DNA of 24,776 nt from DATDOY01 sp035293045 (GCA_035293045.1 DATDOY010000030.1:1-24776), one strand, 5' to 3'; positions 16,030 to 22,429 are shown, counted from the first letter of the stretch. Translations and numbers: made by a program. Notes: generated by a model not told the origin, from the letters alone.

Positions 16030-16622
16030 CGGTCGCCCACGATGACGGTCACGGCTTCGGACAGGAGGTCGGGCAGGTCGTAATACGACACATGTCCGGC
16101 GCCGGCTTGCACCATCGCCCCCGCCACCGCGAGTTCGAGGGTGCGGAGGAGCGCCGGATCGGCGTCATCGCCGAGGGCGTCCGACAACCGCTGGCGGATC
16201 GTGGCGCCGACCCGATCACGCAAATGCTTCACGTCGGGATCCTGGGCGAGCATCGCCGTCGTGCACGCCGCCGCGAGCTCGGGTTCGTCGGCGACGAGCA
16301 AGGCGACGTCGCGCAGCGCCGCGCTCACGCGGGCGGCTCGCCGCAACCGCCGGTCGACCTTGGGCGGCTCGAGCGCCCGGAGCCGTCGCCAGAAGACCTC
16401 GGCGACGAGGTGATCCTTGGAGGTGAAATACGTGTAGGCGGTCGCGGGGGCGACGCCGGCGCGCCGGGCGACGTTGCGCACGGTCAGTCCGTCGTACCCC
16501 GCCACCCGGACCTCCTCGACCGCGGCGGCGGTGAGGCCCTCGACGGTGTTGGCCTGGCGCGCCGTGAGCCGCCGGCGGGGCGACTCGTCGACGATCACGG
16601 GTCCGGGCGCAACACTGGACAT
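16026..16622 (-). CDS. TetR-family regulator of the cyp51 operon
   Basis: 198 aa. The N-terminal TetR DNA-binding domain runs from about 21 to 75: the helix-turn-helix is GLTVRNVARRAGVAPATAYTYFTSKDHLVAEVF, with the hallmark YTYFTSKD. The C-terminal region (about 85-198) is helical and hydrophobic, suited to bind a lipophilic effector. The ATG at 16622 is chosen because it sits exactly one promoter-length below a -10/-35 pair and inside a palindrome; no Shine-Dalgarno sequence is visible, so a leaderless mRNA is likely. The frame is open further upstream but translates as transposon DNA. It heads the eleven-gene run and most likely represses its own operon, relieved by a ligand related to the P450 substrate (inference). 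Confidence 0.9.
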   Translation of the reverse strand: MSSVAPGPVIVDESPRRRLTARQANTVEGLTAAAVEEVRVAGYDGLTVRNVARRAGVAPATAYTYFTSKDHLVAEVFWRRLRALEPPKVDRRLRRAARVSAALRDVALLVADEPELAAACTTAMLAQDPDVKHLRDRVGATIRQRLSDALGDDADPALLRTLELAVAGAMVQAGAGHVSYYDLPDLLSEAVTVIVGDR

Positions 16623-16630
16623 CTGTCCAG
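16615..16630 (-). promoter_or_regulatory. palindromic operator overlapping the tetR start codon
   Basis: CTGGACA-TC-TGTCCAG, two 7-bp arms around 2 bp, a perfect inverted repeat of TetR-operator size. The tetR ATG (16620-16622) lies within it, and the -10 box begins at the next base (16631). A repressor bound here would cover the transcription start. Confidence 0.75.
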
Positions 16631-16659
16631 ACACTAGATCCGCGCGTTGGAAGGTGCAA
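16631..16659 (-). promoter_or_regulatory. leaderless promoter of the tetR-cyp51 operon
   Basis: On the minus strand TTGCAC (16654-16659, -35) is separated by 17 bp from TAGTGT (16631-16636, -10, matching TANNNT). The ATG follows 8 nt later, so transcription should start at or next to the start codon. Confidence 0.65.
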
Positions 16660-16734
16660 CGAGGTTGAGGGCTGGCCGTCGATGTGGTGGTGGTCCGGGG
16701 AAAAGTCGGCTGGGGCCGACCGGTCCGCCCCCGG

Positions 16735-17586
16735 CGCGAATCCCCGCCGAGGTGAAGGAGCAGGTGCTCAAGACCGTCGATGTGGCGGTGGCCGAGGGCT
16801 TCCCCCAGACCTGGCTGTGCCATCTCTGGGGCGTGTCCGACGACCGGGCGCTCCGCTGGTGGGCGAGGCGGTCGATGACGGGCACGCTCATCGACCGGGC
16901 ACCCGCGGGCGACCCCTCCCATCGGATCCTGCCCTGGGAGGAGGCGACGATCCCGGCCAGCAGCTACCGCGAGGTCGGTCGCCTGGTTGAGGGCCTATCG
17001 GCTTCGAAGGAATTCTTGACCCAGAACGCGCCGCACGGTCGAGGGCGACGCCCACACGGTTCACGACCTGCGGTCACGGGCTCGCGGGCCGGCCTCGGGC
17101 AGCACGAGCCGGGATCACCGGGTGGGAGTTCAAGTCTCCCCGCCGACACTTGGGGCGAGGTCGACCGCAGCCACGCAAGTTCGCCCCAGATCGCTCGCAA
17201 CCTCTCTGGGTCCCTCAGCGGACGCCGGTTCTTGATCCGTGACCGCGACACCAAGTTCACCCCAGCTTCGACACCGTGTTCGGGAGCGAAGGGCTCCAGA
17301 TATTGAAGACACCGGTGCGCCCCCGGTGGCGAACGCGTACGCGGAGCGCTGGGTCGGGACCGTCCGGGGAGAGTGCCTCGACCTCATCCTCAACCAGCGC
17401 CACCTCCGCTGGGTCCTCGACGAGCACCTCGCCCACTACAACTCACATCGGCCACTCCGGGGCATCCAGAACCGAGCACCCCAAGGCACCGCCGACATCA
17501 GCCGCCACGACGACCTGTCGCCAGCACGCGTACACCGACACCCCGCGCTCGGCGGACTCATCAACGAATACCGCCCTGCGGCCTGA
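16735..17586 (+). pseudogene. broken DDE (rve-type) transposase
   Basis: The pieces align in order with a one-ORF actinobacterial insertion-sequence transposase. The N-terminal helix-turn-helix part (AEVKEQVLKTVDVAVAEGF, then LIDRAPAGDP and PWEEATI) runs to about 16962. WGEVDRSH, which should follow at once, appears only at about 17151. The middle of the catalytic core is then missing, down to RFLIRDRDTKFTPA (to about 17272). One base is lost near 17271 and another near 17323; after that the C-terminal core continues as NAYAERWVGTVRGECLDLI and HYNSHRPLRG to the stop at 17584-17586. It therefore has an internal insertion, an internal deletion and two frameshifts, and cannot make transposase. 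Weakly matching ends (AAAAGTCGG at 16701-16709; CCGACTTCTT at 17599-17608, inverted) may be the terminal repeats. Confidence 0.8.
17124..17148 (+). other. tRNA T-arm and acceptor-like fragment
   Basis: GGGAG-TTCAAGT-CTCCC forms a 5-bp stem around a 7-nt loop that fits the T-loop rule TTCRANY, followed by CGCCGAC and A as a would-be 3' acceptor strand and discriminator. No convincing complete tRNA precedes it: the only near match to the 5' acceptor (GTCGGTC, 16974-16980) is 175 nt away. It may be a tRNA 3' fragment of the kind left at integration sites, or chance. Confidence 0.25.
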
Positions 17587-17629
17587 CCCAAACCGGCACC
17601 GACTTCTTGGCGACTGACGACTCCCTGAC

Positions 17630-17643
17630 GCCCCGCTCGGGGC
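17630..17643 (-). terminator. short hairpin after the 232-aa secreted protein gene
   Basis: GCCCC-GAGC-GGGGC (minus strand), 5 bp with a tetraloop, 22 bp past the stop codon. No T-run. It also follows the transposase remnant on the other strand, so it could end transcripts from both sides. Confidence 0.45.
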
Positions 17644-17665
17644 TATGCAGGCTCATTGTCGACCA

Positions 17666-18364
17666 CTACGTCGGCCCGCGGTACCCCGTCAAGACGCCAC
17701 CGTCGGAACCATCCCAGTCAATGACCCAGTGATCGGGAACGGGGAGCCTGGTGGAGATCTCTCCTTCTTGGAACTCGCCATCGACCAGCCGCTGGGGGTC
17801 GTCCTCAGGTGGGCCTACGGAGACGCAGAAGTTGTCGTCCCTGTCGTCGCCCTCGAAGGGGTCCCGCGCGAATTTCTGCGCTCTCACGGAAGCGATCCCC
17901 CTGAACGGTGCGTTTCCGTATCCCGTAAGTTCGTCTCCCCGGTCCGGCGTGTTGATCCGGACCATCTGGTCGCCCCCCGGCACGCCCCCCAAGGTCAGGC
18001 TGAAGCTGAGCGAGTCGCCGAACGGCACGTGAAACAAGGTCCCGTCATCGGAGTCAGGATCGAGAGTCGGCTTCTGCAGTCCTACGAACAGCCATCCTCC
18101 GCCGCCGGACGTGTTGGTTGTCGGGTTGGTGACCGCCACATCCAACACATACGGCTCGGCGCCGCGGTCGACTCCGCAATACACGATGTGGCCGACAAGT
18201 CGATCCGTGTCTTCCGCATTCGGCACGTAGCCGAGTATGAAGCGCACGGAGTCGGCCTGGTCGCCACCCAAATCGGCTTGCACCGAGTTCAGCGGGCTCG
18301 TCCCTACTACTCCGACGAGCGCGCCCAGAACGCCGATCGCCACAACGTTCGCGGCTCCCTTCAT
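17666..18364 (-). CDS. secreted protein of unknown function
   Basis: 232 aa, not recognised. A signal peptide is clear: MKG, a hydrophobic run (AANVVAIGVLGALVGVVG), then likely cleavage after VQA near residue 30. The mature part is acidic (pI probably near 4), with two Cys (YCGVD at about 63; NFCVSV near 180) that could form one disulfide. It ends in DHWVIDWDGSDGGVLTGYRGPT. No repeats or membrane anchor. The ATG start has AGGAGG upstream (about 12 nt). It stands alone beside a dead transposon, unlike the packed operons around it, and has no neighbour that suggests a role. Confidence 0.65.
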   Translation of the reverse strand: MKGAANVVAIGVLGALVGVVGTSPLNSVQADLGGDQADSVRFILGYVPNAEDTDRLVGHIVYCGVDRGAEPYVLDVAVTNPTTNTSGGGGWLFVGLQKPTLDPDSDDGTLFHVPFGDSLSFSLTLGGVPGGDQMVRINTPDRGDELTGYGNAPFRGIASVRAQKFARDPFEGDDRDDNFCVSVGPPEDDPQRLVDGEFQEGEISTRLPVPDHWVIDWDGSDGGVLTGYRGPT

Positions 18365-18669
18365 CGGGAACCCCCCCTCCTCGAAGTCTGAAACGGGAAA
18401 GAAAACCCGAACTGTCTAGGATGCCAGGCTTGGGGCGAGATGTCTAGCCAGCACGTGCCTCGTCGTCGCCCGCGCGTATTGAACCCGGAGACGACCTGGG
18501 AGATCTCTTCCTGCCGGTCACCGCCTGGGCGATCACCTAGGCCGACGCGGCCCGCAATGACTACGCCCTCAACCCGGCACCCCACCCGATAAGGATGGCG
18601 CGAGAAGTGCCCGGGGCGTCGACGACCAGATACCCATCAGATCGCGCGCCTCCCGACGCCGATCGGCGC
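18365..18669. other. intergenic region without a supported gene
   Basis: 305 bp between two minus-strand genes. It holds the ribosome-binding site of the 232-aa gene and presumably its promoter; I see no strong -35/-10 pair. Short open frames exist but have no protein-like pattern or start signal. A small palindrome (CGCCGATCGGCG, 18657-18668) abuts the stop of the LLM gene and might aid termination. Confidence 0.5.
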
Positions 18670-19803
18670 TCACCCCAAGTCCAGGCGCTCCGCCGCGGCT
18701 TCGCGATAGTGCGTCGTGCTGTGCACGGGGTCCTTGTCGAGCTCGGGAATGACGTGATCACCGAACAGCCGCACCGTCTCGAGCGCGCACTCCATGTCCA
18801 TGTCGATCGGCAGCCCGAACACGAGCTGATCACAGCCGACTTGCTGGTAGATCTTCACCTGCTCGAGCACCTCGTCAGGGTTCCCGCACAGCATGTAGCC
18901 GTTGTCGATGCGCCACTGGACTTCGGCCAGCGACGGCTCGGGCAGCGCGTCGGGCCAGTCCGGCACTCCCTCGGGCTTGGGGAACGTGTCGTGGTAGCGG
19001 AACACGAGGCTGCTGAGGCGGGCCGACCCCATCTCGCACGCGACCTCGCGGGCCTTCTGCCCGTCCTCGAGACACACGACGGTGTTGGTGATCATCACGT
19101 TGTTGTTGACGTACGCGCCCACCGGCTGCGCTTCGCCGATCGCCGCCTTGTAGGCGTCAACCATCGGCTTCATTGCCTGCACGGGTGAGAAGTTGAAGCC
19201 GAGCGTCCCGAGACCCATGCGCGCCGCCTTCTCGTAGGTCGGCGGGTTGCCGCACGCCACCCACATCGGAGGGTGCGGCTTCTTGTACGGCTTGGGGAGC
19301 ACGTCGCGCGCCGGCATCGAGAAGTGCTTGCCGTCGTGCGAGTAATCCGTCTGGCTCCAGATCTTCGGGAACTCCGTGATCACCTCGTCCCACATTTCCT
19401 TGGTGACGGTGGTGTCGGGGATCGGGAAGCCGGTGACCTCGTGGCTGCCGGCACCACGACCCGTCCCGAACTCGAAGCGGCCATTGGAGAGGTGGTCGAG
19501 CATGGCGACCCGCTCGGCGACCCGCGCCGGGTGGTTGACCGGCGGCGTGATGTTGAAGATGCCGGAGCCGAGGTGGATGCGCTCGGTGCAGGCGGCGAGG
19601 TAGCCGAGGAAGACCTCGTTGGCGGAGAGGTGCGAATACTCCTCGAGGAAGTGGTGCTCGGTGACCCAGACATACTTCCAGTTGTGACGGTCGGCCTCTT
19701 TGATGAGCTCGACGTCGTTCATGATCGACGCGTGCTCGGCGTCGGGGTCGGCCTCTTGCCGGTGCTTGGGCACGTGGGCCTGAATGAAGATCCCGAACTC
19801 CAT
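18670..19803 (-). CDS. LLM-class (luciferase-like) flavin/F420 oxidoreductase
   Basis: 377 aa, an alpha/beta-barrel of the bacterial luciferase superfamily. The start MEFGIFIQAHVPKH, the segment WVTEHHF (51-57), GSGIFNITPPVNHPARVAERVAMLDHLSNGRFEFGTGRG and a C-terminal CGNPDEVLEQVKIYQQVGCDQLVFG all match the family. EHHF is typical of alkanal-monooxygenase-like members. Whether it uses FMN or F420 cannot be told; the close relative at 21536 and a Ddn-like protein make F420 plausible. The ATG at 19803 is used (GGGAG 9 nt upstream) in preference to a GTG five codons earlier. It is a single gene with its own promoter region containing a palindrome and two direct repeats. Confidence 0.9.
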   Translation of the reverse strand: MEFGIFIQAHVPKHRQEADPDAEHASIMNDVELIKEADRHNWKYVWVTEHHFLEEYSHLSANEVFLGYLAACTERIHLGSGIFNITPPVNHPARVAERVAMLDHLSNGRFEFGTGRGAGSHEVTGFPIPDTTVTKEMWDEVITEFPKIWSQTDYSHDGKHFSMPARDVLPKPYKKPHPPMWVACGNPPTYEKAARMGLGTLGFNFSPVQAMKPMVDAYKAAIGEAQPVGAYVNNNVMITNTVVCLEDGQKAREVACEMGSARLSSLVFRYHDTFPKPEGVPDWPDALPEPSLAEVQWRIDNGYMLCGNPDEVLEQVKIYQQVGCDQLVFGLPIDMDMECALETVRLFGDHVIPELDKDPVHSTTHYREAAAERLDLG

Positions 19804-19817
19804 GCGCGCGTCTCCCA

Positions 19818-19853
19818 CTCTTGAGGTACTGGCTCTTGCTCTTGAGGTACTGG
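19818..19853 (-). repeat. two 15-bp direct repeats upstream of the LLM gene
   Basis: CCAGTACCTCAAGAG (minus strand) occurs at 19839-19853 and 19818-19832, start to start 21 bp, i.e. two helical turns. The nearer copy ends 14 bp before the ATG. They could be paired binding sites on one face of the DNA. Confidence 0.6.
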
Positions 19854-19863
19854 TCTTCAGCGA

Positions 19864-19886
19864 ATCTGAGGGTCCGTCAGATCATA
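19864..19886 (-). promoter_or_regulatory. -10 box with overlapping operator-like palindrome
   Basis: Minus strand TATGAT (19881-19886, five of six to TATAAT) runs into ATCTGA-CGGACCC-TCAGAT (19864-19882), a perfect 6-bp inverted repeat over the expected transcription start of the LLM gene. The -35 region is poor. The core TCTGACGGNNNNTCANA equals that before the importer operon. Confidence 0.55.
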
Positions 19887-19947
19887 CCGGTCGTTTCCCC
19901 AACGGTCGACCCCCAAACGACCACCCCCTTCACCACCCGCCCCCCTT

Positions 19948-19998
19948 CCCCAACTTTGTTTCTTTCCTCACACCCCACCGTGGTGCCGCCTCAAAGTT
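19948..19998 (-). repeat. 51-bp inverted repeat, copy 1
   Basis: On the minus strand it begins AACTTTG and ends CAAAGTTGGGG. It is 41/51 identical, without gaps, to the copy at 21462-21512 in opposite orientation. The ends AACTTTG/CAAAGTT are themselves a 7-bp inverted repeat. It begins 7 bp after the stop of the alpha-beta-barrel gene. Confidence 0.85.
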
Positions 19999-20005
19999 CG
20001 CGGCG

Positions 20006-20653
20006 TCAGAGGGCGTCGAGGTGCGTGTTTGTGCCCGGGACGGTGGGGATGAAGGCCCGCGCCCACGTCGCCCCCGCCACCGCCAGTCGCCAGTCGCCGG
20101 CACACTCGTGAGGCGCGGCGTCGAGGAACAACAGGTGGAGGGGGTCCCCGGGGCCCTCGAACCCGGGGGTCGCAATCGGGCGCCACGTGAGGACGAGCGC
20201 GACCGCGCCAGCGGGCGACGGCGCGGCGCCGCCCAGCGCGGCCACCAGCCCGGCGAAGGGGTGATCGAGCGCCAGCGCGGGCGGCACTCCGTCGACATCG
20301 CGCCGGGCAGCCGCGTCCAACTCGTAGAAGCCCGTGTGCACGTGCTCGCGACCTTCGAACATGCGGCCCTCGGCGCTCAGCCGCGCGAAGGCGTCGACGG
20401 CGGCCGGCGCGAATTCGTCGTGACGGCCGGCCTCGATCCAATAGATGGCGAGGAACGACCCGCTCTCCACGCCCGTGAGCGCCTTCAGCGCCGCCGTGGC
20501 GACCCAGCGCCGTCCGGCGAAGCAGTGCGGCATCGCCATCATGCCGGCGTAGAAGTGATCGCGCTCGTACCACGCGTTGTACGCGCTCGCCTGGCCTGGC
20601 GCCGGTTCGACGACCGTGAAGAGACACGTGCCGAGTTCGATCCCATCCCCCAT
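20006..20653 (-). CDS. dimeric alpha-beta-barrel-like conserved protein
   Basis: 215 aa, function unknown. The N-terminal half (LGTCLFTVVEPAPG..YNAWYERDHFYAGMMAMPHCFAGRRWVA) looks like a ferredoxin-like alpha+beta module of the EthD/stress-responsive barrel kind, where a WYxxxH segment precedes the ligand pocket. The second half (PALALDHPFAGLVAALGG...) ends in a beta-hairpin-rich segment. No signal or membrane helix. Start: the ATG at 20653; no Shine-Dalgarno is visible, but GAGAAT stands 8 nt upstream, so a leaderless mRNA is possible. An extension upstream would overlap the divergent MerB-like gene and is rejected. It is divergent from that gene with 36 bp between, so they probably share control. 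Confidence 0.7.
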   Translation of the reverse strand: MGDGIELGTCLFTVVEPAPGQASAYNAWYERDHFYAGMMAMPHCFAGRRWVATAALKALTGVESGSFLAIYWIEAGRHDEFAPAAVDAFARLSAEGRMFEGREHVHTGFYELDAAARRDVDGVPPALALDHPFAGLVAALGGAAPSPAGAVALVLTWRPIATPGFEGPGDPLHLLFLDAAPHECAGDWRLAVAGATWARAFIPTVPGTNTHLDAL

Positions 20654-20677
20654 GGGCGGGGATTCTCGCGCCGGGGA

Positions 20678-20683
20678 TAGCCT
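20678..20683 (+). promoter_or_regulatory. -10 box of a leaderless promoter for the MerB-like gene
   Basis: TAGCCT (TANNNT) ends 6 nt before the GTG start at 20690, the distance expected when transcription begins at the start codon; no Shine-Dalgarno sequence is present. The 36-bp divergent gap must hold both promoters. Confidence 0.45.
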
Positions 20684-20689
20684 CCGGGC

Positions 20690-21424
20690 GTGCCGCAGAA
20701 CGTCCCCGTCTTCAAGTTCTCCGACCACGCGCTCGCGCTGCGCCAGTTCGTCTACGAGCACTGGTGCGAGCACGGGCATGGGCCGACCCTCCTCGAGGTC
20801 AAGACGGCCACCGGGCTGTCACGTCGCCAGGCGCAGCAGGCCTACAAGGAGCTGCAGCTCGGGACGATCGTGGTGATCGACCAGGACTCCTCCAACGCCA
20901 GCCTCATCAAGTGCCAGCCGTTCTCGAGCTTCCCGAGCCAGGTGAAGGCTTTCGTCGACGGGGAGTTCCACTCCTTCGCCGGGTGCGCGATGGAGTCGGT
21001 GGCCTTCTCCAAAATGCCGCCCTTCGCCGGCAAGGAGGTGCGCTTCGACTCGTTCTGTGCCTGCTGCCTCCAGCCGATCACGCTCACCAACAAGGACCTG
21101 CAGTACACGTCGGTCGATCCTGAAGGCGTGCTCATCCACGTGGGCCTCAGCCCCTACGAGTGGAACAACGTCGACATCCAGCGGATGTGCGACTCGATGA
21201 ACTTCGTGGTCGACGCCGGCCATGCAGAGCGGTGGGAGGAGCAGACGGCCCGACGGGGCGTCCTGTTCACCCTCGACCAAGCGACGGAGTTCGTCCGCTC
21301 GACGGCGGAGAACCGCATGTACGACTACCACTGGGGCGTCGTCCCGGTGATGCCCGAGATCATCATCGACTTCGCCAAGGCCCTCGGGGTCGACGTCTCC
21401 GTGTGGGAGGCCGGCCGCGCCTGA
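20690..21424 (+). CDS. MerB-like protein (alkylmercury lyase family)
   Basis: 244 aa compared with about 212 for classical MerB, which cleaves carbon-mercury bonds using two Cys and an Asp. Residues about 12-75 form a winged-helix-like N-terminal domain (GPTLLEVKTATGLSRRQAQQAYKEL), as in MerB. The core then matches: FAGCAMESVAF (97-107; Cys99 as catalytic Cys96 of MerB, Glu102 in the place of Asp99), KEVRFDSFCACC (115-126; Cys123 near the structural Cys117) and MCDSMNF (166-172; Cys167 as Cys159). A C-terminal extension of about 35 aa (YDYHWGVVPVMPEIIIDFAKALG) is extra. No merA, merR, merT or merP lies nearby. So the fold and the two Cys support the family, but the Asp-to-Glu change and context leave mercury lyase activity open. 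Confidence 0.72.
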   Translation: MPQNVPVFKFSDHALALRQFVYEHWCEHGHGPTLLEVKTATGLSRRQAQQAYKELQLGTIVVIDQDSSNASLIKCQPFSSFPSQVKAFVDGEFHSFAGCAMESVAFSKMPPFAGKEVRFDSFCACCLQPITLTNKDLQYTSVDPEGVLIHVGLSPYEWNNVDIQRMCDSMNFVVDAGHAERWEEQTARRGVLFTLDQATEFVRSTAENRMYDYHWGVVPVMPEIIIDFAKALGVDVSVWEAGRA

Positions 21425-21461
21425 CCCCGCTCCCCGCTCTACGTTCCCCGGCCGTCACACA

Positions 21462-21512
21462 GACTTTGCGGCCGCGCTACGGCATGGCGTGAGGAAGGAA
21501 ACAAAGTTGGGG
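21462..21512 (+). repeat. 51-bp inverted repeat, copy 2
   Basis: On the plus strand it begins GACTTTG and ends CAAAGTTGGGG, mirroring 19948-19998. The last 24 bp are nearly identical (one mismatch). It starts 37 bp after the MerB-like stop and ends 23 bp before the LLM start. Confidence 0.85.
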
Positions 21513-21521
21513 AGGCGGCGG

Positions 21522-21527
21522 TACGGT
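21522..21527 (+). promoter_or_regulatory. possible leaderless -10 box of the LLM-SDR-SDR-Ddn operon
   Basis: TACGGT (TANNNT) lies 8 nt before the ATG at 21536, the same distance as in the tetR promoter, and no Shine-Dalgarno is seen. The -35 would fall inside the 51-bp repeat (around 21499-21504); it is not a good match. Confidence 0.35.
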
Positions 21528-21535
21528 TCACGCCC

Positions 21536-22429
21536 ATGAAGTTCTGGCAGTCGGGAATGTTCCTTCCCCCCGAGCGGCTCACCGACCTCGCGCGCGCCTC
21601 TGAGGCCGCGGGGTTCGACGGCGTCATGGTCTCCGACCACATCGCCTACCCCGAGACGCTGTCGTCGCCGTATCCCTACACGCCCGACGGCAAGCCCCCC
21701 TTTCAACGCGAGACGCCGTGGCCGGATCCCTGGATCGCCATCGGCGCGATGGCGGCGGTGACCGAGCGTCTCCGTTTCGGCACCCACATCTTCATCGCTC
21801 CCGCTCGTCCCCTCCTCACGGTGGCCAAGCAGGTGGCGACCGCCGCCGTGCTGTCGGACAACCGGGTGGTGCTCGGCGCCGGCGCCGGGTGGATGCGCGA
21901 GGAGTTCGACCTCATGGGCCAGCCCTACGCGCGCCGGGGCGCACGATTCGACGAGATGCTCGCGGTGCTCAAGACGTTGTGGACCGGCGAGGTCACAGAG
22001 CACCACGGGGAGTTCTACGACTTCGCACCCCTGTCGATCGCCCCCACGCCGTCGCAGCCCGTCCCGGTGTGGATCGGTGGCGACAGCGAGGCGGCAGTCT
22101 CACGCGCCGTTCGCCACGACGGATGGGTCGGCAACCTCTACCAACCCGACGAGGCGTTCGAGAAGGCCGAGGTGGTGGTGAAGGCTCTGCGCAACGCTGG
22201 TCGCGAAGCCGGCGACGGTTTCGATCTGGTGCTCTCGGTGTACGCGCTCAACGACCTCGACTTGTTCCGCCGCCTCGAGGACGCCGGGGTGACGGCCCTC
22301 GTGACGGCGCCGTGGATGCTCGTCGAGCCCACCTGGGACGCGCAACGCGACGCCATCGAGCGCTTCGGCGACGAAGTCATCGCCGCGATGGGAGACCAGG
22401 GCCCGAGCGGCCCTCGGAGCGGGGGGTAG
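21536..22429 (+). CDS. LLM-class, probably F420-dependent, oxidoreductase
   Basis: 297 aa. Luciferase-like barrel of the F420-dependent subfamily common in mycobacteria: MKFWQSGMFLPPERLTDLARASEAAGFDGVMVSDHIAYPE, then RLRFGTHIFIAPARPLLTVAKQVATAAVLSDNRVVLGAGAGWMREEFDLMG and PVPVWIGGDSEAAVSRAVRHDGW. The SDH triplet (33-35) and the GAGWMREEF helix are typical of that subfamily. It would transfer hydride from or to F420, cofactor assigned by family only. First gene of a four-gene plus-strand operon, 2 bp before the first SDR. C-terminal tail (GPSGPRSGG) disordered. The promoter lies beside the 51-bp repeat. Confidence 0.9.
   Translation: MKFWQSGMFLPPERLTDLARASEAAGFDGVMVSDHIAYPETLSSPYPYTPDGKPPFQRETPWPDPWIAIGAMAAVTERLRFGTHIFIAPARPLLTVAKQVATAAVLSDNRVVLGAGAGWMREEFDLMGQPYARRGARFDEMLAVLKTLWTGEVTEHHGEFYDFAPLSIAPTPSQPVPVWIGGDSEAAVSRAVRHDGWVGNLYQPDEAFEKAEVVVKALRNAGREAGDGFDLVLSVYALNDLDLFRRLEDAGVTALVTAPWMLVEPTWDAQRDAIERFGDEVIAAMGDQGPSGPRSGG

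Noticed and set aside
16623..16922. 100-residue N-terminal extension of the TetR regulator
   Set aside because: It translates transposon-side DNA, and promoter and operator sit immediately above the ATG at 16622.
16974..17148. Complete tRNA gene with a long insert
   Set aside because: The 5' acceptor pairs in only 6 of 7 positions, position 8 is not T, the D-loop would be too long and no anticodon stem with a 7-nt loop fits. Only the T-arm-like part is reported.
18365..18669. Small genes in the gap before the LLM gene
   Set aside because: Frames are short, interrupted or lack start signals; one stretch (about 18490-18600) reads somewhat protein-like but has an in-frame stop and no recognisable family.
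20654..20779. Upstream extension of the barrel-like protein
   Set aside because: It would overlap the first 90 bp of the MerB-like gene, has no domain similarity, and ATG at 20653 starts a regular fold.
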